Shown here: positions 8,004 through 17,105 of the stretch, in pieces
How the letters are laid out: each line of letters opens with the position of its first letter
How positions within the stretch are numbered: the stretch's first letter is position 1
Assembly (NCBI GenBank): GCA_002722435.1
Contig: PBLX01000052.1
Span: 1 to 37,154 of the forward strand
Source: Legionellales bacterium
GTDB lineage: Bacteria; Pseudomonadota; Gammaproteobacteria; Comchoanobacterales; Comchoanobacteraceae
Reading direction: 5' to 3'
DNA: 37,154 nt
Notes under the pieces: model-generated
What the model was told of the DNA's origin: nothing
What the model saw: only the letters and a program-made list of their open reading frames with translations
Databases searched by the model: none
Program-made: the position numbers and the translations under genes

Positions 8004-9275
8004 TTGCGATTTTTATGGAATATGGCTTATCGAGGGGTCTTTTATTTAGGCGTTTATGTTAATGCTTGGGAAGGACCAAAAACCTACAGCCTTAAACAAC
8101 TAAAACTGAACCCAAAAGATTTTAATGCGCGGATAGCAGACGTTGCATTGAAATTGCAAAAACATGGATACGATGCCTATATTGTAGGCGGCAGTATTCG
8201 CGACCTTTTACTGCGCGACGGTGTTGTACCAAAAGACTTTGATATTGTCACGTCGGCACTTCCTCAGCAAATTAAGAAATGTTTTTCGCGCAGCCGTATC
8301 ATCGGAAAACGGTTTCGCATCGTACATGTCCCTGTCGGTAGGGAAGTGGTGGAAGTATGCACATTCAGAGGTGCTACCCCATGGTTAAGCTGGTGCTTCA
8401 GTGATCGCTACCGTAATAATATTTATGGCAGTATTGAGCAAGATGTATGGCGTCGCGATTTCAGCTGTAATGCGCTTTATTATGATGTAAAAAATGCAAA
8501 TGTAGTCGACTTTACAGGTGGGGTACAAGACATCAAAAATAAAAAACTGGCCGTCATTGGAACATGTAAAGCACGCTTCAAAGACGATCCAGTACGGATG
8601 CTCAGAGCGCTAAGATTTTTAGCCAAGACAAATTTTCGTATGGATTCGTCCTGCCAGGAGGAAATCAAGCGCCAAAGGAGATGGCTTCGTCAGGTTTCCA
8701 AAGATAGACTATTGCTTGAGCTGACCAAGCTTTTCAATCAAGGCCACGCATACGCTTCATTTAAAGCACTGGTCGACTATGACTACCTGGGCACGCTGTT
8801 TTCAGGCTACGAACGCCTGGGGATTAAAATAGAAAACTATCAGCAGTTATTCAAAAGCGTTTTCCACGCAATCGATTTGAAGTACCAACGTAATCAACGC
8901 CTGAGCAGTAGCTTTCTTTTTGCTGCTTTACTCTGGCCAATATTCGATACGCACGCGAACAAGCTCAACAAAAAAACAACTTACAGTGTGAAAAAAGTCA
9001 TTTATCGTGTATTAAAATTTGAAAGCCGTTACGTTGCCATCCCAGGTAAGCTCCAGGAAGCAATTCGAGATCTATGGATGCTGCAATTCCTACTCGAGAC
9101 CAAAGAAAAGCCCTTTAGCGAAGACAGATACCGACAACCACGATTTCAAGTCGGGTATGAACTGTTTTGTCTGAGAGCAAAGCACAACGAAGTGTTGGCA
9201 GAAAAGGCCATCATGTGGCAGTCACAATTTGAAAGCGCAAATACAAATCATTTATCAGGACAGACAGATGAGTGA
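8004..9275 (+). CDS. pcnB: Poly(A) polymerase I
   Basis: Adds poly(A) tails to RNA 3' ends, promoting decay by exonucleases. It belongs to the class II nucleotidyltransferase family shared with CCA-adding enzyme. Key motifs: VGGSIRDLLL at about 61-70 (GG at 62-63), the metal-binding aspartates of KDFDIVTS (D78, D80), RRDFSCNALYYD, and DPVRMLRALRFLAK. The WRRDFS-type motif and the 30-residue N-terminal lead favour PcnB over the tRNA enzyme Cca. I chose TTG at 8004 as the start: AGGAG at 7993-7997 is six bases upstream and no ATG is better placed. E. coli pcnB is also known for a rare start codon (AUU) that keeps its level low. The stop overlaps feoA, so this is the first gene of a pcnB-feoA-feoB operon. 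Confidence 0.88.
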   Translation: MRFLWNMAYRGVFYLGVYVNAWEGPKTYSLKQLKLNPKDFNARIADVALKLQKHGYDAYIVGGSIRDLLLRDGVVPKDFDIVTSALPQQIKKCFSRSRIIGKRFRIVHVPVGREVVEVCTFRGATPWLSWCFSDRYRNNIYGSIEQDVWRRDFSCNALYYDVKNANVVDFTGGVQDIKNKKLAVIGTCKARFKDDPVRMLRALRFLAKTNFRMDSSCQEEIKRQRRWLRQVSKDRLLLELTKLFNQGHAYASFKALVDYDYLGTLFSGYERLGIKIENYQQLFKSVFHAIDLKYQRNQRLSSSFLFAALLWPIFDTHANKLNKKTTYSVKKVIYRVLKFESRYVAIPGKLQEAIRDLWMLQFLLETKEKPFSEDRYRQPRFQVGYELFCLRAKHNEVLAEKAIMWQSQFESANTNHLSGQTDE

Positions 9276-9510
9276 AGAGGCCGAGATTGAGTCGGACATA
9301 GGAAAAATATATCGTATTCTGAGTTTGAGAAAATGCCCACTATCGCAGCGCGTGTCACTCTACACAAGGGGAATCATTCCTGGAAAAGAAATTCGTTTGC
9401 GCCAAATTAGCCCGCTTGGAGATCCGCTCATTGTAGAAATCAATCAACAAACCTTCGCAATCAATCGTGATATGTGGAGCTGCTTCGATCTCGAGGAGTG
9501 CCGTTCATGA
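9268..9510 (+). CDS. feoA: FeoA, ferrous iron transport accessory protein
   Basis: A small cytoplasmic SH3-like protein of 80 residues needed for FeoB-driven Fe(II) uptake. The conserved pattern is visible: RILSLRKCPLSQRVSLYTRG, then IIPGKEIRLRQISPLGDP and the closing strand ending in the family's acidic tail. The start at 9268 is favoured over a longer frame from 9229 because AGGA lies about nine bases upstream and MSEEAEIES gives normal length; it overlaps the pcnB stop by eight bases. Its own TGA overlaps the feoB ATG. A FeoC gene was not found. Confidence 0.9.
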   Translation: MSEEAEIESDIGKIYRILSLRKCPLSQRVSLYTRGIIPGKEIRLRQISPLGDPLIVEINQQTFAINRDMWSCFDLEECRS

Positions 9511-11762
9511 GTAGTAAAGAGATCAGAGTCGGCATTATTGGCAATCCGAATGTGGGAAAAACATACCTATTCAATCGCCTCACAGCCTGTGAAAGTTGTG
9601 TCGGGAATTGGTCAGGTGTGACCCAAACAGCATGCAAAGCCAAATCAAAACAAGGTGGTCATTACGAGGTTCTTGATTTCCCGGGGTGCCATGCAATCCG
9701 TGAATATAAACCTGATATTGCCCACCAAGACTCCGTTCATGACCTTGAGCAGCAAATAGACAACAATCAAATCGACGTGTGGTTAAACGTCATCGATATT
9801 GAGCATCTCGAAAAGCAGCTCTACCTCACCGTTCAACTGCTTGAGGCAAAACAGCGTGTGATTGTCGTTCTGAACCGGATTGATCGGCTTCCGGCTATCA
9901 GTAAAAATATTGATATTCAGCAGCTTGGAAAATTCTTGAATACACCAATTGTTAAGGTATCGGCAAAACTAGGTCTTGGTATTCGTGCATTACAATCAAC
10001 AATAGAAGATCATCTGAATGTCGAGCAACAGAAGCACGATCACTACCCAGTTCAATATCACGCATCAATTGAGCGCCTACTGACAAAAACCGAGACCCAG
10101 CTTGGGCATCAAGCGACGCGCTTCTCAGCATGGTCAGCGTTAATTGCTAGCGACTACAGTGAAAAACCGCCTGCATGGCATTTTGAACCAGCAATAGCAG
10201 AGCGAATGCACCCGCAGCATCTAATGACCGATGAGATGACATTAACGCGTTTTGAGATTATACAGCGTTGGATGCATCATGTTGTGACCAAGAAAGCCGC
10301 AACGCGCCAACACGCAGATAAACATTGGGACCACTGGTTTCTGCATAAATGGCTGGGCTTGCCTTTATTTTTCAGCATGATGCTACTTGTCTTCTGGATA
10401 AGTATGGGGGTTGGGCAATTGCTCCAGGGGGTCGTTGAGCCATTACTACGCATGTTGGTCATTGACGTGCCTGGTCTACTATGCCGTGACTTTGCCGTGC
10501 CGCAGGTGATGGCACTTTTAATCACACAAGGGATTGGTCTTTCCATTATGACAGCATTGAGCTTTTTTCCAATTTTATATGTGATGTTTTTAGCGCTACA
10601 CACCCTTGAGGAAAGTGGTTACATGACGCGTGCCGCAGTGGTCATGGATAGGCTTATGCGCTGGTGTCATTTACCCGGTGAGTCGCTGGTTGCGCTGGTC
10701 CTTGGTCTTGGTTGCAATGTGCCAGGCATTCTTGCAACAAGACATATCCCTAATCACAACGATAAAGTTGTCACGGCGCTTATGATGCCGTTCATGTCAT
10801 GTGGTGCGCGCTTAACTATTTTTGCGGTTTTCTCTTCCGTTTTTTTTCCACAACACGCGGCTGTCGTATTATTCATACTTTATGTGCTCGGCATATCCAT
10901 TGCGGTGTTTACGGGTATTCTTGCTCGTTACACCGGCTTGGTGCAGGCAACCAACGCAGAGACATATTTGCTCGAGCTGCCGGCATATCAGTGGCCATCG
11001 CTTACGGTTGGTCTTAGACAAGCCTATCAGCGCAGTCAACGATTTGTCATGAATGCGTTTGCAATCATACTGCCTGTATGTTGTATTCTGGCACTGTGCA
11101 ATCACATTGATATCCAGGGAAACTTTTTGCAGATACCTGGTGATCAAAGTATCATTGCCTCAATTGGCAAAGGTCTCGGCGTGCTGTTCGCACCAATTGG
11201 TCTCACAGCTGAACACTGGCCACTCATTGTCTCGCTCTTGATGGGGCTTTTGGCAAAAGAGGTCGTCATCAGTACGCTCAGTATCTTCTATATGCAGATG
11301 ACCGATCCGCTACAACAGACGGTGGGTACGCTCGCAACACTTTGGCAAAGCAATCTGGCTGAGGCACTGGAAAATGCACAAAGGTGGTATGCATATTTCT
11401 TGCCTTTTATACAGACAGAAACGCCAAACTGGGCATTGTATTTCAATCAACAACATATCTCCCCACAAGCAGTGATGGGGTATTTGATTTTCACTTTGCT
11501 GTATTTTCCGTGTGTCAGTACGCTGTATGCCACAGCACGTCAAGTTGGATGGCGCTGGGCAGGCTTCTCTGTGCTATGGTCTACCCTCGTTGCTTACCTG
11601 TGTGCGTTTACGTATCAGATGGTGGTTCAAATCCCATTACCACTTTACGATGCGCTATGGTTGATCAGTCTTGGTGGGCTATGCTACGCGGTTGCCACAG
11701 GCTTAAAATGGTTTATTAGGTCAAAAAAAGCAGAAAGTGCGCCGCCACAAGTGGCGCCTTAA
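9507..11762 (+). CDS. feoB: FeoB, ferrous iron transporter with GTPase domain
   Basis: Inner-membrane Fe(II) importer with an N-terminal G domain. In the 751 residues G1 is GNPNVGKT (12-19), the switch motif is NWSGVTQT, G3 is DFPGCHAI (57-60 core), and G4 is NRID (123-126), with a probable G5 SAK. After a helical spacer, a polytopic core from about residue 290 contains GLGCNVPGILATR and MPFMSCGARL, both FeoB hallmarks. The start at 9507 is set by GAGGAG eight bases upstream and the ATGA overlap with feoA. Iron limitation control (Fur) would be expected, but the promoter lies before pcnB and I could not identify a clear Fur box there. Confidence 0.95.
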   Translation: MSSKEIRVGIIGNPNVGKTYLFNRLTACESCVGNWSGVTQTACKAKSKQGGHYEVLDFPGCHAIREYKPDIAHQDSVHDLEQQIDNNQIDVWLNVIDIEHLEKQLYLTVQLLEAKQRVIVVLNRIDRLPAISKNIDIQQLGKFLNTPIVKVSAKLGLGIRALQSTIEDHLNVEQQKHDHYPVQYHASIERLLTKTETQLGHQATRFSAWSALIASDYSEKPPAWHFEPAIAERMHPQHLMTDEMTLTRFEIIQRWMHHVVTKKAATRQHADKHWDHWFLHKWLGLPLFFSMMLLVFWISMGVGQLLQGVVEPLLRMLVIDVPGLLCRDFAVPQVMALLITQGIGLSIMTALSFFPILYVMFLALHTLEESGYMTRAAVVMDRLMRWCHLPGESLVALVLGLGCNVPGILATRHIPNHNDKVVTALMMPFMSCGARLTIFAVFSSVFFPQHAAVVLFILYVLGISIAVFTGILARYTGLVQATNAETYLLELPAYQWPSLTVGLRQAYQRSQRFVMNAFAIILPVCCILALCNHIDIQGNFLQIPGDQSIIASIGKGLGVLFAPIGLTAEHWPLIVSLLMGLLAKEVVISTLSIFYMQMTDPLQQTVGTLATLWQSNLAEALENAQRWYAYFLPFIQTETPNWALYFNQQHISPQAVMGYLIFTLLYFPCVSTLYATARQVGWRWAGFSVLWSTLVAYLCAFTYQMVVQIPLPLYDALWLISLGGLCYAVATGLKWFIRSKKAESAPPQVAP

Positions 11763-11836
11763 TAGGGTGTAGGATAGATTGGGGCCATCTACTTGAGTTA
11801 TCATAGAGTTAGTGGCCTATCAGCTTATCACAGCAA

Positions 11837-12682
11837 TTAGCGAGACAGATTGCGCTTATTCGTTTGGCACGACTGTAGCGTATGGAAAAATCGCACAACG
11901 CCGGGCAGTGATACGACCCGAACCATAGCAACGTCAAGAGAGTTTCGCGACGCAGCATAGATTGTGCTTAGGCGCCCACGGTCACGTGATGTTCGCTGAA
12001 TGAATTCTTGCCGTGTCATACAGCCATACGCATTTCTTATGGCTTGAAACTGGTCTTTCTTCTTCTCTAGCCAGCTGATGATTGTGCCACGCATCATATG
12101 TGAACGGATCTTTTTCGCTAATGGCGAGGAGGGATTATCGTGTTTGACATCTTGCAATAGACTGCGCAAAAAAACGACTGGTGAATCGCTATATAAAGAC
12201 TGAATGGCAAGCTTAGCTAAATGTTCTGGGTTTCGAATTTCGTCTGTATTTCTACTATCCAAGTCGAGCAGCCGATCCATATCCTCATCCAGTACTTGAA
12301 GCGCTTTTTCGAGGGTGGTGTTTGAAAATAACGCATGAATCTCTTGGTGTATTGCATCTTTCAGTTTAGGGATAGATGCGGTCACAATGGTCTCAGCTCG
12401 CGCTCGCTCAGCAATAACGGCATCATTTGGATCGACCAGATCAATCGCCTCAGTTTGCTGATAAGGAAATGCATCGATTGGTGTCGAGTCGGTTGGCGAT
12501 GACTGCGAAGTCGATTGCATCGTATTTAATGGATCAGACTTTTTTGGGATTTCAGAGACCGATTGCTGATCGTCATCATATCCCGCACCTCGCGAAAAAC
12601 GAGGAGGCTGAACATCCCGTGGGTTAGCGATCTGTATCGATGCAGCAAGACTAAAAGCAGCAAGGATAATCCGAAGGTACAT
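11837..12682 (-). CDS. Predicted exported protein of unknown function
   Basis: I do not recognise this 281-residue protein. It starts with a short basic-hydrophobic leader (MYLRIILAAFSLAASIQIA), a probable Sec signal peptide without a lipobox cysteine. A polar, Ser/Thr/Pro-rich linker covers about residues 30-75. The rest is predicted helical and charged, with two cysteines near the end (in NAYGCMTRQEF and LQSCQTNKR). No membrane span is evident beyond the leader, so a periplasmic location is likely. It follows feoB convergently and lies downstream of gdhA on the same strand, about 96 bases away. No ribosome site is visible; instead an inverted repeat abuts the start codon. Confidence 0.65.
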   Translation of the reverse strand: MYLRIILAAFSLAASIQIANPRDVQPPRFSRGAGYDDDQQSVSEIPKKSDPLNTMQSTSQSSPTDSTPIDAFPYQQTEAIDLVDPNDAVIAERARAETIVTASIPKLKDAIHQEIHALFSNTTLEKALQVLDEDMDRLLDLDSRNTDEIRNPEHLAKLAIQSLYSDSPVVFLRSLLQDVKHDNPSSPLAKKIRSHMMRGTIISWLEKKKDQFQAIRNAYGCMTRQEFIQRTSRDRGRLSTIYAASRNSLDVAMVRVVSLPGVVRFFHTLQSCQTNKRNLSR

Positions 12683-12684
12683 GG

Positions 12685-12715
12685 CTATATGTTGTAATAA
12701 CTCAATTACATATAG
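12685..12715 (-). promoter_or_regulatory. Inverted repeat directly before the exported-protein start codon
   Basis: The arms CTATATGT-tg-TAAT (12685-12698) and ATTACATATAG (12705-12715) are complementary over 11 bases with a two-base bulge, around a six-base loop. The repeat begins two bases upstream of the ATG on the minus strand, where a ribosome site should be. It could be an operator palindrome or an mRNA hairpin limiting translation; it lacks a T tract, so it is not a terminator. Confidence 0.4.
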
Positions 12716-12778
12716 ACCATTACGTGCCAGCTGTCAGGTTTTAGGCATTAGCCAAGTGGGAAAGCGCTCGGTGTTGCA

Positions 12779-14134
12779 TTACACGCCAAACGCAAGCATG
12801 GCATCAGCAATTTTTTTAAAGCCAACAATATTCGCGCCGCGTGCATAATTGACGACCTTATCAGACTCAGAGTTTGCAAACCGATAGCACTGTTCATGGA
12901 TATTCTGCATGATGATTTGTAGTTTTTGGTCAACCTCATCGTGTGTCCAAAAATACCCCATTGCATTCTGTGACATTTCCAGGCCAGACACTGCAACCCC
13001 GCCTGCATTGGCAGCTTTACCAGGAGCGTATGCAACCCCTTTCTCTTTAAACACATTGATCGCTGTAGGCGAGACAGGCATGTTAGCACCTTCTACAACC
13101 ATTTTCACCTTACCAGCTGCCAATGCACGAGCATCGTCAACATCAATTTCATTTTCAGTCGCACAGGGTAGGGCCACATCAGCAGGTGTGTGCCAAGGCG
13201 TTTTTCCCGAGTGAAACTGTAAGTCTGGATATTGCTTCAAGATGTGTGCCAGCGGTTGGTGCTTCGTAAAGCGGAGCGTCATAATATCCTTCAGCTGGGG
13301 GGATGTTAGTCCATTTGGTAGATGTAGATAGCCCTTGGAGTCAGAAAGTGTGATGACTTTTGCACCGAGTGCTAAGAGTTTTTCTGCAGCATACAGCGCC
13401 ACATTTCCAGATCCAGAGACAAGGCACTTTTTGCCTACAATCGAATCTTTCTGTGCATCAAGCATATGTTGTAGGAAATAAACAGCACCGTAACCTGTCG
13501 CTTCGAGGCGAACATTGCTGCCGCCAAAAACGACTGACTTACCAGTGAGTGTGCCCGGTGCAATCGTCGCGATACGCTTCATTTGGCCAAACATATAGCT
13601 GATTTCTCGACTGCCAACCCCAATATCACCCGCAGGCACGTCTTTGTCTTTGCCGATAAAAGGTAGCAATGAAGTGATGAAAGCTTGACAGAACCGTTTG
13701 ATTTCGGTTTCAGACTTACCCTTTGGGTCAAAGTCGCTACCCCCTTTGCCTGAGCCAAGAGGCATACCAGTTAGGCTATTTTTGAACGTCTGTTCAAACG
13801 CCAAGAACTTTAAAATACTCTCGTTAACAGTTGGATGAAAGCGCAGTCCTCCTTTGTAAGGGCCTAATGCATTGTTTCCTTGGACACGATAGCCTCGATT
13901 GATATGGACATTGCCATGATCATCATCCCAGGTAACTTTGAATTTGATAATACGGTCAGGTTCACAAATACGCTCAAGCAAACTATCTTGCGCATAATGA
14001 GGATTTTCTTGAATCCATGGTATTACATCAGTCAGAACTTCATAAACTGCCTGAATATATTCGGGTTGGCCAGGGTTTTTTTGCTCTAAGCGCTGCATAA
14101 AGCTGGCAAAGTCAATAGTGGTCGATAATTTCAT
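12779..14134 (-). CDS. gdhA: NADP-type glutamate dehydrogenase (hexameric class)
   Basis: Interconverts 2-oxoglutarate plus ammonia and glutamate in the cytoplasm, linking nitrogen assimilation to the TCA cycle. The 451 residues match the E. coli GdhA class in length and order: GPYKGGLRFHP, then PLGSGKGGSDFDP with the catalytic-site lysine, PAGDIGVGSREI with the catalytic aspartate, the nucleotide-binding VSGSGNVALYAAEKL, and near the end APGKAANAGGVAVSGLEM. Two small departures from E. coli are seen: PLGSGKGG for PMGGGKGG, and NVRLEATGYG for IRPEATGYG. GAGGA lies about nine bases before the ATG. It is divergent from the murJ region and transcribed alone or with the exported-protein gene. Confidence 0.95.
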   Translation of the reverse strand: MKLSTTIDFASFMQRLEQKNPGQPEYIQAVYEVLTDVIPWIQENPHYAQDSLLERICEPDRIIKFKVTWDDDHGNVHINRGYRVQGNNALGPYKGGLRFHPTVNESILKFLAFEQTFKNSLTGMPLGSGKGGSDFDPKGKSETEIKRFCQAFITSLLPFIGKDKDVPAGDIGVGSREISYMFGQMKRIATIAPGTLTGKSVVFGGSNVRLEATGYGAVYFLQHMLDAQKDSIVGKKCLVSGSGNVALYAAEKLLALGAKVITLSDSKGYLHLPNGLTSPQLKDIMTLRFTKHQPLAHILKQYPDLQFHSGKTPWHTPADVALPCATENEIDVDDARALAAGKVKMVVEGANMPVSPTAINVFKEKGVAYAPGKAANAGGVAVSGLEMSQNAMGYFWTHDEVDQKLQIIMQNIHEQCYRFANSESDKVVNYARGANIVGFKKIADAMLAFGV

Positions 14135-14173
14135 AAGAAAAGTCCTCGGTAATCTACAATCAATGAAAGCCTA

Positions 14174-14338
14174 ATGTATTTTTGGGAGCATGTCTATCAG
14201 ATGACACAAGAAGATAGCCCATTAATAGCGTTTTTTGATGGCAGTACAACGCCAGAGAATGGCGCGCTTGCATGCATCATGGGACTGGCAATTCAAAAGA
14301 ATTTCAGTGATAATAACATGCCAGCAATCGGACCCTAA
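14174..14338 (+). CDS. Possible small ORF coupled to murJ (54 codons)
   Basis: A short open frame with an ATG at 14174 (or an internal ATG at 14201) ends with TAA at 14336-14338, one base before the murJ ATG (TAATATG). Its translation, beginning MYFWEHVYQMTQEDSP and containing ENGALACIMGLAIQ, has balanced composition, and I recognise no family. murJ itself has a weak ribosome site, so translational coupling from this frame would make sense. The ribosome site of the small ORF is also weak, so chance cannot be excluded. Confidence 0.33.
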   Translation: MYFWEHVYQMTQEDSPLIAFFDGSTTPENGALACIMGLAIQKNFSDNNMPAIGP

Positions 14339-14339
14339 T

Positions 14340-15857
14340 ATGAGCTTGATAAAGTACGCCTCTAAAGTCTCTGCTTTGACGCTTCTCTCACGCCTCATGG
14401 GCTTCGTTCGAGACGCTATATTGGCACAATCGTTTGGTGCGAAATCCGGCTTTGATCTATTCCTGTTAGCATTCAAAGTGCCCAATATGATGCGACGCAT
14501 ATTTGCAGAGGGCGCATTTAGTCAGGCATTTATCCCTGTGCTTGCTGAGTATGAAGAACAATCGCCTGATCGACGAAAAGAATTTCTCAACGCGGTTTAC
14601 AGCTGCCTCGGCATCGTCACCATCCTACTCACTGTAGTGGTTTGTATGGGTTGTGAGCTCGCGCTGCGATGGGGTTCACCGTGGTTAGGTCAAAGTCCAA
14701 GAATGGCTCTTTTTTTGAGGCTATTGCAAGTGACTTTTCCCTATCTGGTATTGATTACCATCACCGGTTTCTACAGTGCTGCACTGCAGGCTCGCAAGCA
14801 GTTTTCTATGGCTGCATTGACGCCGACATTCTTTAATATTGTATTTTCCCTCGGCGCGCTGCTATCAAGCATGTATTTATCAGAGCCAATTTATGGCGCT
14901 GCGGTAACGGTTCTTGTCGGCGGGGTTATGCAGGTTGCTTTAATGGGGCATGGGTACCTCAAGCTCTATGGTATGCCAAAAATGATGCTGAGCAATCTTG
15001 ATACAGGTATTTTCAAACTTTTTCGGCTGATGTGTGCGGGTATGTACGGAGCTTCAGTGGCACAAATTGGCATGGCCATAGACAGTGTGATACTTTCCAT
15101 GCTGACTGCTGGCAGCGTGTCTTGGATATACTATGCAGAGAGGCTAAGCTACCTACCGCTTGGTGTTTTTGGTGCTTCAATTGTCACTGTGCTGTCACCA
15201 TCTTTGGCCAAAAGCTGCCAAGCAAATGATACAAAACGATTCCAAAAGCAGGTGGCATGGGGTGTCATCAGTGCAGGTATTATTGGGATACCTTCAGCAA
15301 TCGGCCTATCGATACTCGCCAAACCCGTTGTCGCCACTTTGTTTCTAAGAGGAAAGTTCACGTTGCATGATGTCAATCAAACGGCCGCCGCATTGCAAGT
15401 GTTTGCTCTAGGCATACCTGCCTACATGTGGATCAAGGTGTTTGCTGGTGCATTTTATGCCCGTCAAGAAACATGGATTCCAGTGCAATGTGCCACTGCT
15501 GCGCTTGGCGTGAATGTCGCGATCGGCTGCGTTGGGGCTTACTACCTAGCGCATGTAGGGATTGCCTATGCAGTCGCTGCATCAGCCTATGCAAATGCTG
15601 CATTGCTTTATTGGCAACTGAACAAAAGTCATGTTTTCCAATTCACAACAAATGACATACGTAAGCTTACAAAAGTTGCTACAGCAAGTATGTTCACATT
15701 TGCTAGCGTGAGCTGGTTACCCGAGATCACGCTGTGGATAGATTTAACCATGTTGTCGCAACTGGTCTATTTATCAACGGCACTATGCCTTTCTCTTGCT
15801 GGGTATGGCGCTTTACTTTGGGTGATGGCACTGGACTGGCGTAGCCCATCAGCCTAA
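14340..15857 (+). CDS. murJ: MurJ, lipid II flippase
   Basis: Polytopic inner-membrane protein of the MOP superfamily that flips lipid II to the periplasmic face for peptidoglycan synthesis. I place the start at 14340, giving 505 residues, because the N-terminus MSLIKYASKVSALTLLSRLM then matches E. coli MurJ position for position. R18, R24, D39 and R52, the residues essential in E. coli, fall at identical numbers, with RRIFAEGAFSQAFIPVLAEY following. A later conserved arginine (R268) in YYAERLSYLPLGVFG matches E. coli R270. The open frame extends upstream to 14235 but that part is not family-like. Presence of murJ indicates the organism still makes peptidoglycan. Confidence 0.94.
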   Translation: MSLIKYASKVSALTLLSRLMGFVRDAILAQSFGAKSGFDLFLLAFKVPNMMRRIFAEGAFSQAFIPVLAEYEEQSPDRRKEFLNAVYSCLGIVTILLTVVVCMGCELALRWGSPWLGQSPRMALFLRLLQVTFPYLVLITITGFYSAALQARKQFSMAALTPTFFNIVFSLGALLSSMYLSEPIYGAAVTVLVGGVMQVALMGHGYLKLYGMPKMMLSNLDTGIFKLFRLMCAGMYGASVAQIGMAIDSVILSMLTAGSVSWIYYAERLSYLPLGVFGASIVTVLSPSLAKSCQANDTKRFQKQVAWGVISAGIIGIPSAIGLSILAKPVVATLFLRGKFTLHDVNQTAAALQVFALGIPAYMWIKVFAGAFYARQETWIPVQCATAALGVNVAIGCVGAYYLAHVGIAYAVAASAYANAALLYWQLNKSHVFQFTTNDIRKLTKVATASMFTFASVSWLPEITLWIDLTMLSQLVYLSTALCLSLAGYGALLWVMALDWRSPSA

Positions 15858-15915
15858 TTAATTCAGTTGCAGCAAAGCTCATATAAGGGCAAAGAGATGA
15901 GGCTAATGAAAAGAT

Positions 15916-15937
15916 GAAAGGCACCGTTAGGCCTTTC
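15916..15937 (-). terminator. Candidate terminator of the rhomboid gene
   Basis: GAAAGGC (15916-15922) and GCCTTTC (15931-15937) form a seven-base stem around an eight-base loop, overlapping the rhomboid stop codon. On the minus strand the stem is followed by a moderately T-rich ATCTTTTCATT. It may also slow transcription coming from murJ. Confidence 0.4.
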
Positions 15938-17105
15938 CGGGCACAAGGCCAGTTGCGTGCTCTTTAGAGGCAAAGAAATGAAACCGCTGACCAAACCATG
16001 ATGAATCAGTTGCCGACTTCGCATCGGGATCAACGTTGGCGCACGGTTGTTGTAACTGCTCAGAGGTCAGATTTTTGCCCATGCGCTTCTGATCGGCTGT
16101 AGACAGCTGAGTCTCAGGTAAAAACATTCTGGGAAATAGGGGTAGAAAGCGCTCTGCATTGAGCCAAAGCACAGCCACCGCACCGCCAATCGCATGGCCA
16201 AGATGTGATATACTATGAAGTGCGCCCGTTAAGGCACTCAGAAGCATTAGACATAAATCCAGCCCAATCACTTCTAAAAGACCACAAAAACTGGACTTAA
16301 GGAATTGATCATAGGGGGTATTTGGGTCATAGTCAGACCTTTTGCCAAGATGAGATCTAAAACTAAAAGGAGATTTTCCAAGAAGCACACATTGTAGGGT
16401 CATCAAGCCCGCAATCGCGCAACTGGCCCCGCTAAAAAACACGGAACCAGCAAACAGAGGGAGTGAATAGATCGCAGCACGAGCGACATTGGTAAGCGCA
16501 CCAATGACCAAAAATGCAACCATGGTTTTCACAGGACCGATGTGACGCTCAAGGTCGTCAAGAAATGACAAAGTACACATATTAAGCATAAAATGCATCA
16601 CGCCGCTGTGCATGAATAAACTACTGAGCACAGTCCATGGACGCAGATTCATATAAGCTGGATTGAATGCAAGCAATTGCATGTGGACCGCAATAAACTC
16701 TTTTCCGAAATAAAAAGCACTAGCATACACCAGTGCCATGTTTAGACTGCATAAGAAAGTGATGGTGCCTATGGCAGTAAAGCGAAATTTTTTCAGCCAC
16801 TGCTTACACTCAGAAAATGAGAACTTTTCAGCACTGTCAATTGCGAGAACAACAAGAAAGGCGCCCACAGCCAGTAGTACGCCTGTCGGCAAAAGGATGC
16901 CACCAAGTCGACACATAGATACAAACAAATAAACAAACCATCCAAGAGTACTCGATGGATTAGACAGAGCAAGGAGTTCAGCAAAAGAGCCCAGTTTAAT
17001 ATATGCGGATTTCAGAACAAAAAAGGCATAGATCCCAGCACAAGCCAGAGTGATAAGGTTAAAAAAGCGACGGACCAAGTAATCAAACATTCCATAGATT
17101 CTCAT
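15927..17105 (-). CDS. Rhomboid-family intramembrane serine protease
   Basis: Predicted to cleave membrane-protein substrates within the inner membrane. The rhomboid core lies at about residues 155-315 of 392: LRPWTVLSSLFMHSGVMHF with the oxyanion-site H171 and N175 (HFMLN), the catalytic serine in FFSGASCAI (S228), and the catalytic histidine in SISHLGHAIGGA (H301). The usual GASG is GASC here. Extra hydrophobic segments at about 14-34, 50-72, 75-92 and 108-130 precede the core, and a soluble tail of some 75 residues follows, so the topology is larger than E. coli GlpG. The first ATG is 17105; an alternative is 17090 (MFDYLVRRF). It diverges from the large membrane-protein gene at 17393. Substrates are unknown. 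Confidence 0.85.
   Translation of the reverse strand: MRIYGMFDYLVRRFFNLITLACAGIYAFFVLKSAYIKLGSFAELLALSNPSSTLGWFVYLFVSMCRLGGILLPTGVLLAVGAFLVVLAIDSAEKFSFSECKQWLKKFRFTAIGTITFLCSLNMALVYASAFYFGKEFIAVHMQLLAFNPAYMNLRPWTVLSSLFMHSGVMHFMLNMCTLSFLDDLERHIGPVKTMVAFLVIGALTNVARAAIYSLPLFAGSVFFSGASCAIAGLMTLQCVLLGKSPFSFRSHLGKRSDYDPNTPYDQFLKSSFCGLLEVIGLDLCLMLLSALTGALHSISHLGHAIGGAVAVLWLNAERFLPLFPRMFLPETQLSTADQKRMGKNLTSEQLQQPCANVDPDAKSATDSSWFGQRFHFFASKEHATGLVPGKA

Noticed and set aside
11740-11760. CGCCAC/GTGGCG palindrome at the feoB end as a terminator
   Set aside because: The loop would be only two bases, it lies inside the coding sequence, and no T tract follows.
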